Positions 6,888-14,175 of a stretch of 18,033 nt of DNA are shown here, piece after piece (positions within the stretch are counted from its first letter, which is position 1; the number at the start of each line of letters is the position of its first letter). Below the pieces are notes generated by a model. The model made no database searches. It saw only the letters and a program-made list of their open reading frames with translations, and had not been told where the DNA came from. Made by a program: the position numbers and the translations under genes. The DNA comes from RGIG3009 sp045653425. GTDB lineage: Bacteria; Bacillota; Clostridia; Oscillospirales; Acutalibacteraceae. The DNA is taken from positions 1 to 18,033 of the forward strand of contig JAZOLU010000002.1 of assembly GCA_045653425.1 (NCBI GenBank). Direction: 5' to 3'.

Positions 6888-9800
6888 TTATCGGCTGATA
6901 CTTACGCCCATAACACCCATAATGACCTCGTTGGCAATGGCTTCAATTTTCACGTTGGCGAGGGTCTTGGTGGGGTCAAGGCGAATACGTTGTACCGTTG
7001 CGTGGTTGAACTCACTGAAATAGTAAGTTTCATTTTCCTTTTGCAAGGCGGGAACCAGCCAATCGTCAATGTTAATGGGGAAGATAAGTTTGGTGGTTGC
7101 CGTTTCGCCGTCGGCATACTCCACGGTAATGCGCACATTTTCCACCGCCGTTTGCATTTCGTTGGTGGTGGAGGTAAACAAAATCGCCAGTTCTTGTGCC
7201 GCGCCGTCCAGCGGAATGGTCATTTCCGTGGGGAAGTTATCCCATAACGACACACACGCCAAATTTTCATTTTCCGCCGGAGTGGCAAAGGGAATACCGG
7301 AATTGGTGTGGATGACACCGTTAGCAGAACGTAACGCGCTATCGTCCACATACAGACCATTGTGACCGTAATGGTTCCATTCCCAAGCATACCGACCGTT
7401 GGGGAACACACCAATAGAGTATCCTTCAGGTCTGGGGCTTAAGTACTCTTGATTGTGCACCTCCGTCATTTTGCAGTTAAAGAATTCGGAAATATCAATG
7501 GGGGTAAAGGGCTTATCTTCCAGCGGCTCTTGTTTTACTTCTTTTACAAGAACTTCATAATCGGCAGCCAGCCACGCATCATACTCGCCCGTCCTTGTGC
7601 GGATGAACAACGTATGATATCCCGCCATATCTTTGACTTTGGCATATATCTTGTTGCCCACAACGGTGATATCTTCCAGCGCGTTGTTTATGTCTTTATA
7701 CTCTACAAACTCACCGTCATTCAGTTGGAACACAATCTCGTTACCTGCCAACACCTTATCAGAGTAGGTGAGGGTGGGCAGAGTGCCGATGCCGTGCAAT
7801 ACACGAAGCTGGAACCGACCGACTTTTTCCACTTCAATCATCAAGAAGCAGTTGTTCTGTCCCGGTTTAACGGTATACTCAACCGGCTCGCCATCCAACA
7901 TAACACCCACAATGCTTGTGGAGAGCAGGGGGAGCTTAATGCACTTTTTGTGGGGACTTTCACAGTAAATATCAAAAATCTCCTGTGTGCCTTGTCTGTT
8001 GTAAACCAAAGAGATATCTTTCAAAGTCAAACTGGCATGATTCCAACTTTCGGGAATGTTGGGAGCAATGGTTACCGTTTCGTCCAGGGCGTTAAAACGG
8101 ATACCAAACAGACCCTCAACAACAAGACGCAAATACACGCTGGTGGTGTCGGTGAAATCCCAGTCGCCGGCATCCCCGCCCATGGCAGACTGTACGTGGG
8201 TGGCCGTACCGGGATTTCTGCCGGTGAAATAGCAGTCCACAAGGCCGTCCAAAATTTCCTTACCCTTTTCCTTGAGCCCCAGTTGATAGTAGGCCAATGC
8301 CAAGCAGGCATTTTCGGAGGAGAAGATGCCACAAGTGGAATACTTTCTGGGATACCAGTTGGAGGAGTAGGCAAGCCGTCCACCCTGACCGGGAGTGGTA
8401 ATGCTCTTAATGTAGTTTTCCGTGTATTTCAGCATCGTGTATGCCTGGAAATCATCCACCACATCGCAATCAATAGCCAAATAGGTGGTATTCAGCTCGG
8501 GAGAGGGGTGAACCATACAGTTGCCCATTGTATCAATGGATTCTGCAATGACACCACTGTCTGCCAGCCACAATTTTTTGTTGATTGCCGTCTTAATTTT
8601 CTCGGCACGTTTGATAAACACATCACTGGGCAGACCCAACTTTTGTGCAATTTTTGCCATCGCTACGTTGGCGCGGTAGTTATAGGCACTTGATTGAGCA
8701 CAACCCGCACCGTTGTAGGAGTGGCCGTCGGAAATCCACGTGTTGAGGAAGTTTTGATACAATCCATCGTTATCGGGGTCAAAAATCCGTTCTTCCCAAT
8801 CCAACATAGCGCAGAATTTGTCAAAGTACTCCCGCGCAATGTCCAAATTGCCGGACCATTCAATATAATACAGCATCATATCGAATCCGCATTCCTGCAT
8901 ATTGTAGTAAGGCAAGGTCAAACCCAAGAAATAAGGCAAATACCCATAGGTGTTTTCAATGCAGTGATACGGAGAAGGCCCATCGCCTTCTCGCGGCATA
9001 GTGCCGTCAAACCAAACGCGTTCTTCGCCCTCGGCCGGCTTTTCCACCAGTTGGTTTAAGTGAGCAGACATAGCCGCCTCCACGCGGTCACTCCAACCCA
9101 GCGCGGTGGGAGCGTACCAAGCTCTCCAACCTAAGAAAGGGGAGTGGTAGGCAAAGGTGCCGTGGTGGAAGGAATTTCTGTGGTACGATGCATCCAGCGC
9201 AATCACCGTGGGGGCAATGGTTAGGTCCAGAGGATTTTCGGGGGTGTTCAGGTTAATACACGTATGTTTTGCGCAAATCTGTTGCTTTACATAGGACGCG
9301 GGGTCTTCCATGGCCAACCACTTGTCCAATGTTTTTTCATCGGTGTTGTGGATAGCTACAAAATACCCGTCAAGTACGGTGCCTTGCTCAATCACAGACG
9401 AGATTTTTACAACGGCATCGTCCTCGTTTTCCGGTTTGCTACCCAAAAACAGGCCGGGCTGAAGCGTTTCCATTGCCTTGGCAGAGCCAACCTCAAACTT
9501 GGCGGGGAAAGTGGTACCAATCCACATAGAGCCGCCGTCTTGGTGGCGAACAAGGGCACGGTTGTTACCGATTTCCACCGTATTTTTTTCGCTGTCCAGT
9601 GCGGAGAAGAGACGACGAGGGTGAGTCGGTTCTTCAAAACGGCCGATGTAGTCGGTAACGCCGCCAAAGCCCGCGGCAAAAACCACCCGTTGGTCGGTGG
9701 CGATTCGGTAATGGACCAAAAATCCGTCATCGGGAAGAAGCGGATAGACCTCCATTTTTACCCGCACATCGGGAAAATAATTGGACATTTGGGACAGTTC

Positions 9801-10142
9801 ATATTCCACCCAGCCGCTTTTGAATTCGGCAACCACATCTCCGGACTTGTGGAACCAACAAGAACTGTCATCCAGCCCGCTTGTGACCGCCGCTCTACTG
9901 TGGCCGGGGGTTAGAGCAAGGCCACTGGAAAGCACACCGCGTTTGGCAAAAGAACACCAGTCAAACGCGGTCCAGTCGGTTGTGGCGCCCATAATTTGGG
10001 GCGCATCGCCTACATAAGTAGCGTATTTAGATTCGTTAACGTCGTTTTGGTGAGAACCGTAAAGCAAACGGTTAAACAAATCCAAACTTCCGCTGATTGC
10101 AGAACCGTCTTTGGTAGGCGTATAGTGCGTTTTGGGATCCAT
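6888..10142 (-). CDS. DUF4450-like six-hairpin glycosidase-type protein
   Basis: This 1084-residue protein has no signal peptide, so it is probably cytoplasmic. The N-terminal 300 residues (THYTPTKDG, NRLLYGSHQ, FDWCSFAKRG at 60-69) look like the beta-sandwich of DUF4450-type proteins. Residues about 330-690 look like an (alpha/alpha)6 toroid, with W(Y)APTALGWSDRV, DPDNDGLYQNFLNTWISDG (455-473), AGCAQSSAYNYRAN (479-492), WYPRKYSTCGIFSSENACLALAYYQLG (596-622) and a closing VEGLFGIRF...IAPNIPESW. Families with this toroid are mostly inverting glycosidases or phosphorylases. The conserved Asp/Glu in DPDNDG and FSSEN are candidate catalytic residues, but substrate and reaction are unknown. The C-terminal 390 residues look like additional beta domains. 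ATG 10142 follows GAGG. No transporter or other sugar gene is adjacent. Confidence 0.75.
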   Translation of the reverse strand: MDPKTHYTPTKDGSAISGSLDLFNRLLYGSHQNDVNESKYATYVGDAPQIMGATTDWTAFDWCSFAKRGVLSSGLALTPGHSRAAVTSGLDDSSCWFHKSGDVVAEFKSGWVEYELSQMSNYFPDVRVKMEVYPLLPDDGFLVHYRIATDQRVVFAAGFGGVTDYIGRFEEPTHPRRLFSALDSEKNTVEIGNNRALVRHQDGGSMWIGTTFPAKFEVGSAKAMETLQPGLFLGSKPENEDDAVVKISSVIEQGTVLDGYFVAIHNTDEKTLDKWLAMEDPASYVKQQICAKHTCINLNTPENPLDLTIAPTVIALDASYHRNSFHHGTFAYHSPFLGWRAWYAPTALGWSDRVEAAMSAHLNQLVEKPAEGEERVWFDGTMPREGDGPSPYHCIENTYGYLPYFLGLTLPYYNMQECGFDMMLYYIEWSGNLDIAREYFDKFCAMLDWEERIFDPDNDGLYQNFLNTWISDGHSYNGAGCAQSSAYNYRANVAMAKIAQKLGLPSDVFIKRAEKIKTAINKKLWLADSGVIAESIDTMGNCMVHPSPELNTTYLAIDCDVVDDFQAYTMLKYTENYIKSITTPGQGGRLAYSSNWYPRKYSTCGIFSSENACLALAYYQLGLKEKGKEILDGLVDCYFTGRNPGTATHVQSAMGGDAGDWDFTDTTSVYLRLVVEGLFGIRFNALDETVTIAPNIPESWNHASLTLKDISLVYNRQGTQEIFDIYCESPHKKCIKLPLLSTSIVGVMLDGEPVEYTVKPGQNNCFLMIEVEKVGRFQLRVLHGIGTLPTLTYSDKVLAGNEIVFQLNDGEFVEYKDINNALEDITVVGNKIYAKVKDMAGYHTLFIRTRTGEYDAWLAADYEVLVKEVKQEPLEDKPFTPIDISEFFNCKMTEVHNQEYLSPRPEGYSIGVFPNGRYAWEWNHYGHNGLYVDDSALRSANGVIHTNSGIPFATPAENENLACVSLWDNFPTEMTIPLDGAAQELAILFTSTTNEMQTAVENVRITVEYADGETATTKLIFPINIDDWLVPALQKENETYYFSEFNHATVQRIRLDPTKTLANVKIEAIANEVIMGVMGVSISR

Positions 10143-10186
10143 ACTTATAGTACCTCGTTTCTATCATTATAAATTGCCGTTTACAC

Positions 10187-10223
10187 TATGCTGAGTATAG
10201 CATAAGTAAAGGCATAATGTCAA
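10187..10223 (-). promoter_or_regulatory. Promoter of the glycosidase gene with candidate operator
   Basis: On the minus strand TTGACA (10218-10223) and TATACT (10194-10199) are 18 bases apart, about 50 bases before the ATG. Overlapping the -10 is an exact inverted repeat TATGCT-N6-AGCATA (10187-10192/10199-10204), well placed to be a repressor operator. Confidence 0.65.
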
Positions 10224-10297
10224 CATTTTCCGTACATTTTTAGCAAAGGAAAATGTCGATTTTAAGTGCCTGTATAGTTGCCAAGATACCGTAAAGA

Positions 10298-10325
10298 GGG
10301 CCTGACGTTGATCAACGCCAGACCC
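10298..10325 (-). terminator. Probable terminator of the rubrerythrin gene
   Basis: Read on the minus strand, GGGTCTGGCGTT and AACGTCAGGCCC form a 12-bp stem with two G-U pairs and a GATC loop, followed by TCTTTA. On the plus strand the same bases would give two A-C mismatches, so minus-strand function is favoured. The U-tract is weak. Confidence 0.55.
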
Positions 10326-10383
10326 AAAAACATTTTAGTATTTAACAATCTAATTAAAACGTGTCACTTAGTTTGACAATTCA

Positions 10384-10995
10384 TCATTTTGACATAGATT
10401 CTTCGGTATACGGTGCCATGGTAAGACGTATAAAATACCCGCGGTCGTGGTCGCAAACAGGACACTTCTCCGGCGCCGCCTTGCCCGTAAATATGTGTCC
10501 GCAGTTTAGGCACATCCACTGACATTCCGCCTCGGCTACAAACAACTCGTTTTTCTCCAGCAACTCTGCCAATGCCAAAAAGCGGTCGCCGTGCGTTTTT
10601 TCAATGGCGGCAATCTGGTTAAACGAGGCCGCAATTTTCGGGAACCCCTCTTGCGCGGCCATATCAGCAAATGATTTGTATGCCGTGTGATATTCCTCGT
10701 ATTCGTTGTGATGTGCCCGCCGCAACAGTTCCGCAACAGAAGGACTGATATCCACCGGATACCCTCCGTCAACCGTAATGGTTTCGCCGGTCATTTCTGT
10801 GAGGTGTTTATAAAAAATACCCGCGTGCTCCTTTTCTTGGTCGGCAGTAAAGCGGAATACGGCTTCCACCACATACAGGTTTTGCTTGCGTGCTTCCTCG
10901 GCGGCAAACGTGTATCGGTTACGCGCTTGACTTTCACCCGCAAATGCCCGCATTAGGTTGTCCTTGGTTGTGCTTTGCTTAAAATCAACTGACAT
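10384..10995 (-). CDS. rbr: Rubrerythrin
   Basis: This 203-residue peroxide-scavenging protein of anaerobes reduces H2O2 with electrons delivered through its rubredoxin-like site. The N-terminal ferritin-like four-helix bundle shows the di-iron ligands in GESQARN (Glu21), ADQEKEH (Glu54, His57), HHNEYEEY (about Glu98) and AAIEKTHGDRF (Glu132, His135). The C-terminal rubredoxin-like domain has CLNC (162, 165) and CPVC (178, 181). The open frame runs 18 codons further upstream, but AGGAGG seven bases before ATG 10995 and the usual MSVDFKQS-type N-terminus select this start. The gene is divergent from the SOS polymerase with a shared 124-base intergenic region, and no Fur/PerR box was recognised. 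Confidence 0.95.
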   Translation of the reverse strand: MSVDFKQSTTKDNLMRAFAGESQARNRYTFAAEEARKQNLYVVEAVFRFTADQEKEHAGIFYKHLTEMTGETITVDGGYPVDISPSVAELLRRAHHNEYEEYHTAYKSFADMAAQEGFPKIAASFNQIAAIEKTHGDRFLALAELLEKNELFVAEAECQWMCLNCGHIFTGKAAPEKCPVCDHDRGYFIRLTMAPYTEESMSK

Positions 10996-11061
10996 AAAAT
11001 CGCCTCCTTGCGGATAGTGTGGGTAAGTAGAGGAAAATTTATGCAACAATTGCCATAAAAG

Positions 11062-11090
11062 TTGACAAAAAGAGAAATAGGGGATATAAT
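11062..11090 (+). promoter_or_regulatory. Consensus promoter of the Y-family polymerase gene
   Basis: TTGACA (11062-11067), a 17-base spacer and TATAAT (11085-11090) match the sigma-70/sigma-A consensus exactly. Such a strong promoter fits a gene held off by a repressor. Confidence 0.92.
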
Positions 11091-11106
11091 AAGAACAAAT
11101 GTTCTT
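11091..11106. promoter_or_regulatory. LexA (SOS) box
   Basis: AAGAACAAATGTTCTT has 6-bp perfect arms and contains GAAC-AAAT-GTTC, which fits the Gram-positive LexA consensus GAACRNRYGTTC at every position. It begins one base past the -10, covering the transcription start, the usual position for LexA repression. Confidence 0.88.
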
Positions 11107-11119
11107 TGGTGGTGAGCAG

Positions 11120-12358
11120 ATGGACCGGTGTATTTTACATTGTGATTGTAATAGTTTTTATGCATCGGTGGAATGTGTGTACCGTCCGGAATTGTGGAAG
11201 GTACCTATGGCCGTGTGTGGGGACCCGGTTAACCGCCACGGTATTGTGCTAGCCAAAAACGAACTCGCCAAAAAATACGGCATTGTCACGGCGGAAACGG
11301 TGTGGCAAGCGCGGCGCAAGTGTCCGGAATTGGTGCTGGTTGCTCCACACTTTGACCGGTACGATGATTTTTATCGGCGCATTAACGCGTTGTATTGCGA
11401 GTATACCGACCGTGTGGAGCCGTTTAGCATAGACGAATCGTGGCTGGATGTTACCGGCAGCCGATTGTTGTTTGGTGACGGTAAAACCATTGCCGATACC
11501 CTGCGCCACCGTGTGAGGGAAGAACTGGGCATCACCATTTCGGTGGGGGTGTCGTTTAACAAAACCTTTGCAAAACTGGGCAGTGATTATCGCAAGCCGG
11601 ATGCCACCACCGTGCTCTCGCGTGAGACGTATCGGGAGTTGCTGTATCCGTTGCCTGTTTCGCGTTTTTTGTTTGTTGGCACATCCTCGGCGAACACATT
11701 GCAGGGTATGGGTATTCGCACCATTGGTGATTTGGCAACGGCCGACCGCGCATGTGTTTTGGCGGCACTGGGAAAACTCGGCGGTCAACTGCACGACTAT
11801 GCTAACGGATTAGATACTACGCCGGTTCGGCTGTTCACCGACCGCCCCGATGCAAAATCCGTAGGTAACGGAATGACGTTTCGCAACGACTTAGTTACCG
11901 AGGAGGAACTGCGCCGCGGATTGCTGTATTTAACCGAGCCCGTGGCGGCGCGTTTACGTGGTGCGGGGCAACGGTGCACCACGTTGCAGTTAACGGTTAA
12001 ATACCCGTCACTTAAAACCGTATCGCGCCAGCGCACACTGGCGCAGCCCACGGCTCTGGTATCGGAATTGTATGCCGCGGCGTGCGAACTGTTAAACGAG
12101 TGTCGGCAACCGGGGGTGCCGGTGCGCAGTTTAACCGTAACCGCGTGCCGGTTGGAAAAAGAGAACGAAAGTGAGCAGTTGTGTTTGTTTGACGCGGAGG
12201 ATGCCGCAGACCGTCGGCGGCAAGAGACGCTGGAAACAGTAGTAGATACGCTTCGTGGTCGCTTTGGGGATGGCTCGGTGCGGCGGTGTGCCGTTCTGGA
12301 CGGCGCGCCGTATACCGATGCTCCATCCAAGGAGGAAGCGGGTCCGGCGAAAAAGTAA
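11120..12358 (+). CDS. Y-family DNA polymerase (DinB/UmuC type)
   Basis: This 412-residue error-prone translesion polymerase has Asp9 in LHCDCNSFYASVE (with E18) and Asp105-Glu106 in FSIDESWLD as the catalytic metal ligands. A helix-hairpin-helix/thumb region and little-finger domain follow. Near the C-terminus QLCLF (353-357) fits the beta-clamp binding motif, and the tail DTLRGRFGDGSVRRCAVLD is typical of Firmicute polymerases of this kind. The frame opens earlier at 11099, but that ATG lies inside the LexA box. ATG 11120 has GGTGG/GGTGAG just upstream and gives the conserved N-terminus. The consensus promoter and LexA box show SOS induction. Whether it is dinB proper or a UvrX/YqjW-like paralogue is not decided here. 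Confidence 0.93.
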   Translation: MDRCILHCDCNSFYASVECVYRPELWKVPMAVCGDPVNRHGIVLAKNELAKKYGIVTAETVWQARRKCPELVLVAPHFDRYDDFYRRINALYCEYTDRVEPFSIDESWLDVTGSRLLFGDGKTIADTLRHRVREELGITISVGVSFNKTFAKLGSDYRKPDATTVLSRETYRELLYPLPVSRFLFVGTSSANTLQGMGIRTIGDLATADRACVLAALGKLGGQLHDYANGLDTTPVRLFTDRPDAKSVGNGMTFRNDLVTEEELRRGLLYLTEPVAARLRGAGQRCTTLQLTVKYPSLKTVSRQRTLAQPTALVSELYAAACELLNECRQPGVPVRSLTVTACRLEKENESEQLCLFDAEDAADRRRQETLETVVDTLRGRFGDGSVRRCAVLDGAPYTDAPSKEEAGPAKK

Positions 12359-12388
12359 TGAGAAAGCGCGGTTTTTGCAAAAAATCTG

Positions 12389-12417
12389 TTGACAAACGCA
12401 GGAACAGACGATATAAT
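12389..12417 (+). promoter_or_regulatory. Consensus promoter of the tRNA-Asp/tRNA-Thr unit
   Basis: TTGACA (12389-12394), 17 bases, TATAAT (12412-12417): an exact consensus promoter about 45 bases before tRNA-Asp. Confidence 0.92.
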
Positions 12418-12463
12418 AGGTAGCGTCGTTAATGTCCGGCACATCGTCGGTACGGCGCGATGT

Positions 12464-12540
12464 GGCCCGGTAGTTCAGCTGGTTAGAACGCTAGCCTGTC
12501 ACGCTAGAGGTCGACGGTTCGAGCCCGTTCCGGGTCGCCA
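12464..12540 (+). tRNA. tRNA-Asp (anticodon GTC)
   Basis: The acceptor stem GGCCCGG pairs with CCGGGTC (one G-T pair) and the T arm contains GGTTCGAGCC. The anticodon stem CTAGC/GCTAG encloses CTGTCAC, with GTC at 12498-12500. Discriminator G and encoded CCA are at 12537-12540. Confidence 0.96.
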
Positions 12541-12543
12541 TTT

Positions 12544-12619
<76 letters not shown>

Positions 12620-12620
12620 A

Positions 12621-12653
12621 AAAACTCTCGTTCTTCGGAACGGGAGTTTTTTT
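12621..12653 (+). terminator. Rho-independent terminator after the tRNA pair
   Basis: AAAACTCTCGTTC and GAACGGGAGTTTT form a 13-bp stem (one G-U pair) with a TTCG tetraloop and a run of seven Ts, directly after tRNA-Thr. Confidence 0.93.
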
Positions 12654-12655
12654 AT

Positions 12656-12836
12656 CCAAGCCGACAGGCTTGGTATATCATCACGCTTTAGCGTGTATAT
12701 CATTGCCGCACGAGTGCGGCGCATCTCATCACACCGTAGGTGTGTATCAAAAAACGTCGGCTTGATGATATACAAAACTTCGTTTTGATGATATGCAATT
12801 CCTGCGGAATTGATGATATACAACGGCAAGCCGTTG
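12656..12836. repeat. Array of seven small hairpins with TATATCATC/GATGATATA linkers
   Basis: Seven different palindromes lie in a row: 12656-12662/12667-12673, 12682-12686/12691-12695, 12705-12710/12715-12720, 12730-12735/12739-12744, 12773-12778/12782-12787, 12796-12802/12806-12812 and 12821-12826/12831-12836. Linkers in the left half read TATATCATC or close variants (12674, 12696, decayed at 12721). In the right half they read GATGATAT(A/G) (12764, 12787, 12812), the reverse complement. CAAGCCGAC in the first hairpin (12657-12665) is also complementary to GTCGGCTTG at 12756-12764. The array fills the gap between the tRNA terminator and the four-helix-bundle gene. It is not a CRISPR: the variable parts are palindromes and the unit is too short. 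Confidence 0.85.
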
Positions 12837-12862
12837 ATTTTATTAGTAGTTTATAGTATAAT
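12834..12862 (+). promoter_or_regulatory. Promoter of the four-helix-bundle/ATPase operon
   Basis: TTGATT (12834-12839), 17 bases, TATAAT (12857-12862). The first three bases of the -35 are the last three bases of the final hairpin of the array, so array folding could affect the promoter. Confidence 0.7.
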
Positions 12863-12883
12863 CATTTCAAAGGAAGTGAGATT

Positions 12884-13231
12884 ATGCCCAAGAATTATTT
12901 GCTTGTATATTCCGAGCAACTTGCAACGGATATTGAATTGCTATGCCAAAATATTAAAGCACCATCAAACACATTGTTCCAAATCCGTAAAAGCTCAAGT
13001 AGTGTTTATGCAAATATTCGTGAAGCAAATTATGGACAAAGCAGGGCAGATATGCTTTCTAAATTTGAAATTGCTCTAAAAGAGTGTAGCGAAACAGAAG
13101 GTTGGTTGCAACTTTTATCCAATACAAATGCTATTGATAAAGATACATATAAAAAGTATCGCAACCTTTGTGGGCGTATAAGACGAATTTTAATTTCAAG
13201 TTGTAAAACTTTGAAGGAGAATTCGAAATGA
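12884..13231 (+). CDS. Four-helix-bundle protein, S23/Avd-like
   Basis: This 115-residue, predicted all-alpha protein has the pattern of the 23S rRNA intervening-sequence (S23)/Avd-like four-helix-bundle family: LVYSEQLATDIELLCQNI, QIRKSSSSVYANIREANYGQSRADMLSKFEIALKECSETEGWL, then YKKYRNLCGRIRRILISSCKTL. The QIRKSSxSVxANIxEA segment is the family hallmark. Relatives are encoded inside 23S rRNA intervening sequences, and Avd proteins assist reverse transcriptases in diversity-generating retroelements. No such rRNA or reverse transcriptase is in this window, and many relatives stand alone with unknown role. AAGGAAG precedes the ATG by seven bases. The stop overlaps the next start (ATGA), indicating translational coupling. 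The gene is clearly AT-rich compared with flanking tRNA and polymerase genes. Confidence 0.8.
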   Translation: MPKNYLLVYSEQLATDIELLCQNIKAPSNTLFQIRKSSSSVYANIREANYGQSRADMLSKFEIALKECSETEGWLQLLSNTNAIDKDTYKKYRNLCGRIRRILISSCKTLKENSK

Positions 13232-13959
13232 ACAAGGCAAAATATATAAGCAGTATTTTATTTAGCAGTTCCTTGAGCGAGAACTCTTATCTGAATGATT
13301 TACCTGTCATTAAATATCTTGCAGATAATAAAGAACTGAAATTTTCTTCCAATATTACTTTTTTCGTAGGAGAGAACGGTACGGGTAAATCTACCTTGTT
13401 GGAAGCAATCGCGGTTGCGTATGGTTTTAATGCTGAAGGTGGCACAAAAAACTTTTCGTTTTCGACTAAGGACACACATTCGGAACTTTCCGAGCATTTA
13501 ACTCTAATTAAAAGGGATTATGCAAAAGACGGTTTCTTTTTAAGGGCAGAAAGTTTATATAATGCAGCCACGTATATTGACGAGGTCAAAGCAACTCACA
13601 ACTATGGGAATGTTTCTTTGCACAATCAATCGCACGGGGAATGTTTTCTATCTGTTGTACAAAATCGCTTTAGCGGAAACGGTTTATATCTTTTAGACGA
13701 GCCCGAAGCGGCACTTTCTCCTATGCGTTTAATGACTTTAATTGTTGAAATGGATAGTCTGTTGAAAAACAATTCTCAATTTATAATTGCAACCCATTCA
13801 CCGATTTTAATGGCATTTCCTAATGCTGAAATATTGCACTTTTCTCATTCGGGAATAGAGAAAGTAAAATATTACGAAACTGAGCATTATAAAACAACAA
13901 AGCTTTTTATTGAACAGCCGGAGATGATGATTCATCATTTAATTGATTCTAATAATTGA
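13228..13959 (+). CDS. Small AAA/ABC-type predicted ATPase (COG3910-like)
   Basis: This 243-residue ATPase has a complete ABC-type nucleotide-binding domain: Walker A GENGTGKST (48-56), the signature-like SHGE (135-138), Walker B LYLLDEPEAALS (153-164) and the switch histidine in IATHSP (His190). There is no membrane segment and no extra nuclease domain. Stand-alone ATPases of this type are widespread and uncharacterised; similar ATPases are the energy-using partner in several defence systems (for example Septu PtuA). AAGGAG lies nine bases before the ATG, and the start overlaps the upstream stop, so both proteins come from one mRNA. AT-rich composition matches its partner. Function with the four-helix protein is unknown. 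Confidence 0.85.
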   Translation: MNKAKYISSILFSSSLSENSYLNDLPVIKYLADNKELKFSSNITFFVGENGTGKSTLLEAIAVAYGFNAEGGTKNFSFSTKDTHSELSEHLTLIKRDYAKDGFFLRAESLYNAATYIDEVKATHNYGNVSLHNQSHGECFLSVVQNRFSGNGLYLLDEPEAALSPMRLMTLIVEMDSLLKNNSQFIIATHSPILMAFPNAEILHFSHSGIEKVKYYETEHYKTTKLFIEQPEMMIHHLIDSNN

Positions 13960-14011
13960 AAATAACGGTTTTTAGGCACATTTCATTCGTGCCATTAAGT
14001 TCAAAACACCC

Positions 14012-14045
14012 AAAAATCCCGTTCACGCAAGTGGGCGGGATTTTT
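14012..14045 (+). terminator. Rho-independent terminator of the ATPase operon
   Basis: AAAAATCCCGTTCAC pairs with GTGGGCGGGATTTTT (15 bp, two G-U pairs, GCAA tetraloop), ending in TTTTT about 50 bases past the ATPase stop. Confidence 0.9.
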
Positions 14046-14060
14046 ACTTGGTGTACCAAT

Positions 14061-14103
14061 AAAGCGAGAGAATCTCTAAAATTTGAGATTCTCTCGCTTT
14101 TAG
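14061..14103. terminator. Second strong hairpin, probable terminator for the minus strand
   Basis: A perfect 16-bp stem, AAAGCGAGAGAATCTC with GAGATTCTCTCGCTTT and an eight-base loop, has T residues following on plus and the complementary run on minus. It directly abuts the minus-strand gene tail at 14106-14174, for which it would be the terminator. Confidence 0.75.
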
Positions 14104-14105
14104 GT

Positions 14106-14174
14106 TAATTTGAAAATTCCACTTCTTTTACATAGTCTATAAATGCTTTCAAACTTTTTGATATCCATTTGTTT
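14106..14174 (-). pseudogene. Possible 3' tail of a lost minus-strand gene
   Basis: One minus-strand frame reads NKWISKSLKAFIDYVKEVEFSN and then stop, immediately followed by the strong hairpin at 14061-14103. The peptide is plausible as an amphipathic C-terminal helix, but it is short and opens only a few codons upstream of 14174. No start or ribosome binding site was found. It could be chance. Confidence 0.3.
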
Positions 14175-14175
14175 T

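Noticed and set aside
7449..8693. 414-codon plus-strand frame opposite the glycosidase gene
   Set aside because: It is antisense to a protein with clear family motifs, lacks a ribosome binding site and has a low-complexity, unrecognisable translation.
12656..12836. CRISPR array
   Set aside because: The units are about 20 bases, the constant part is only 8-9 bases and flips orientation, and each variable part is itself a palindrome. No cas gene is nearby.
12884..13231. Diversity-generating retroelement (Avd-type protein)
   Set aside because: The four-helix protein resembles Avd, but there is no reverse transcriptase, template repeat or variable-repeat target gene in the window.
13228..13959. 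Septu-type defence ATPase (PtuA)
   Set aside because: The protein is much shorter than PtuA and no HNH partner (PtuB) follows it; only the general ABC-type ATPase fold is shared.
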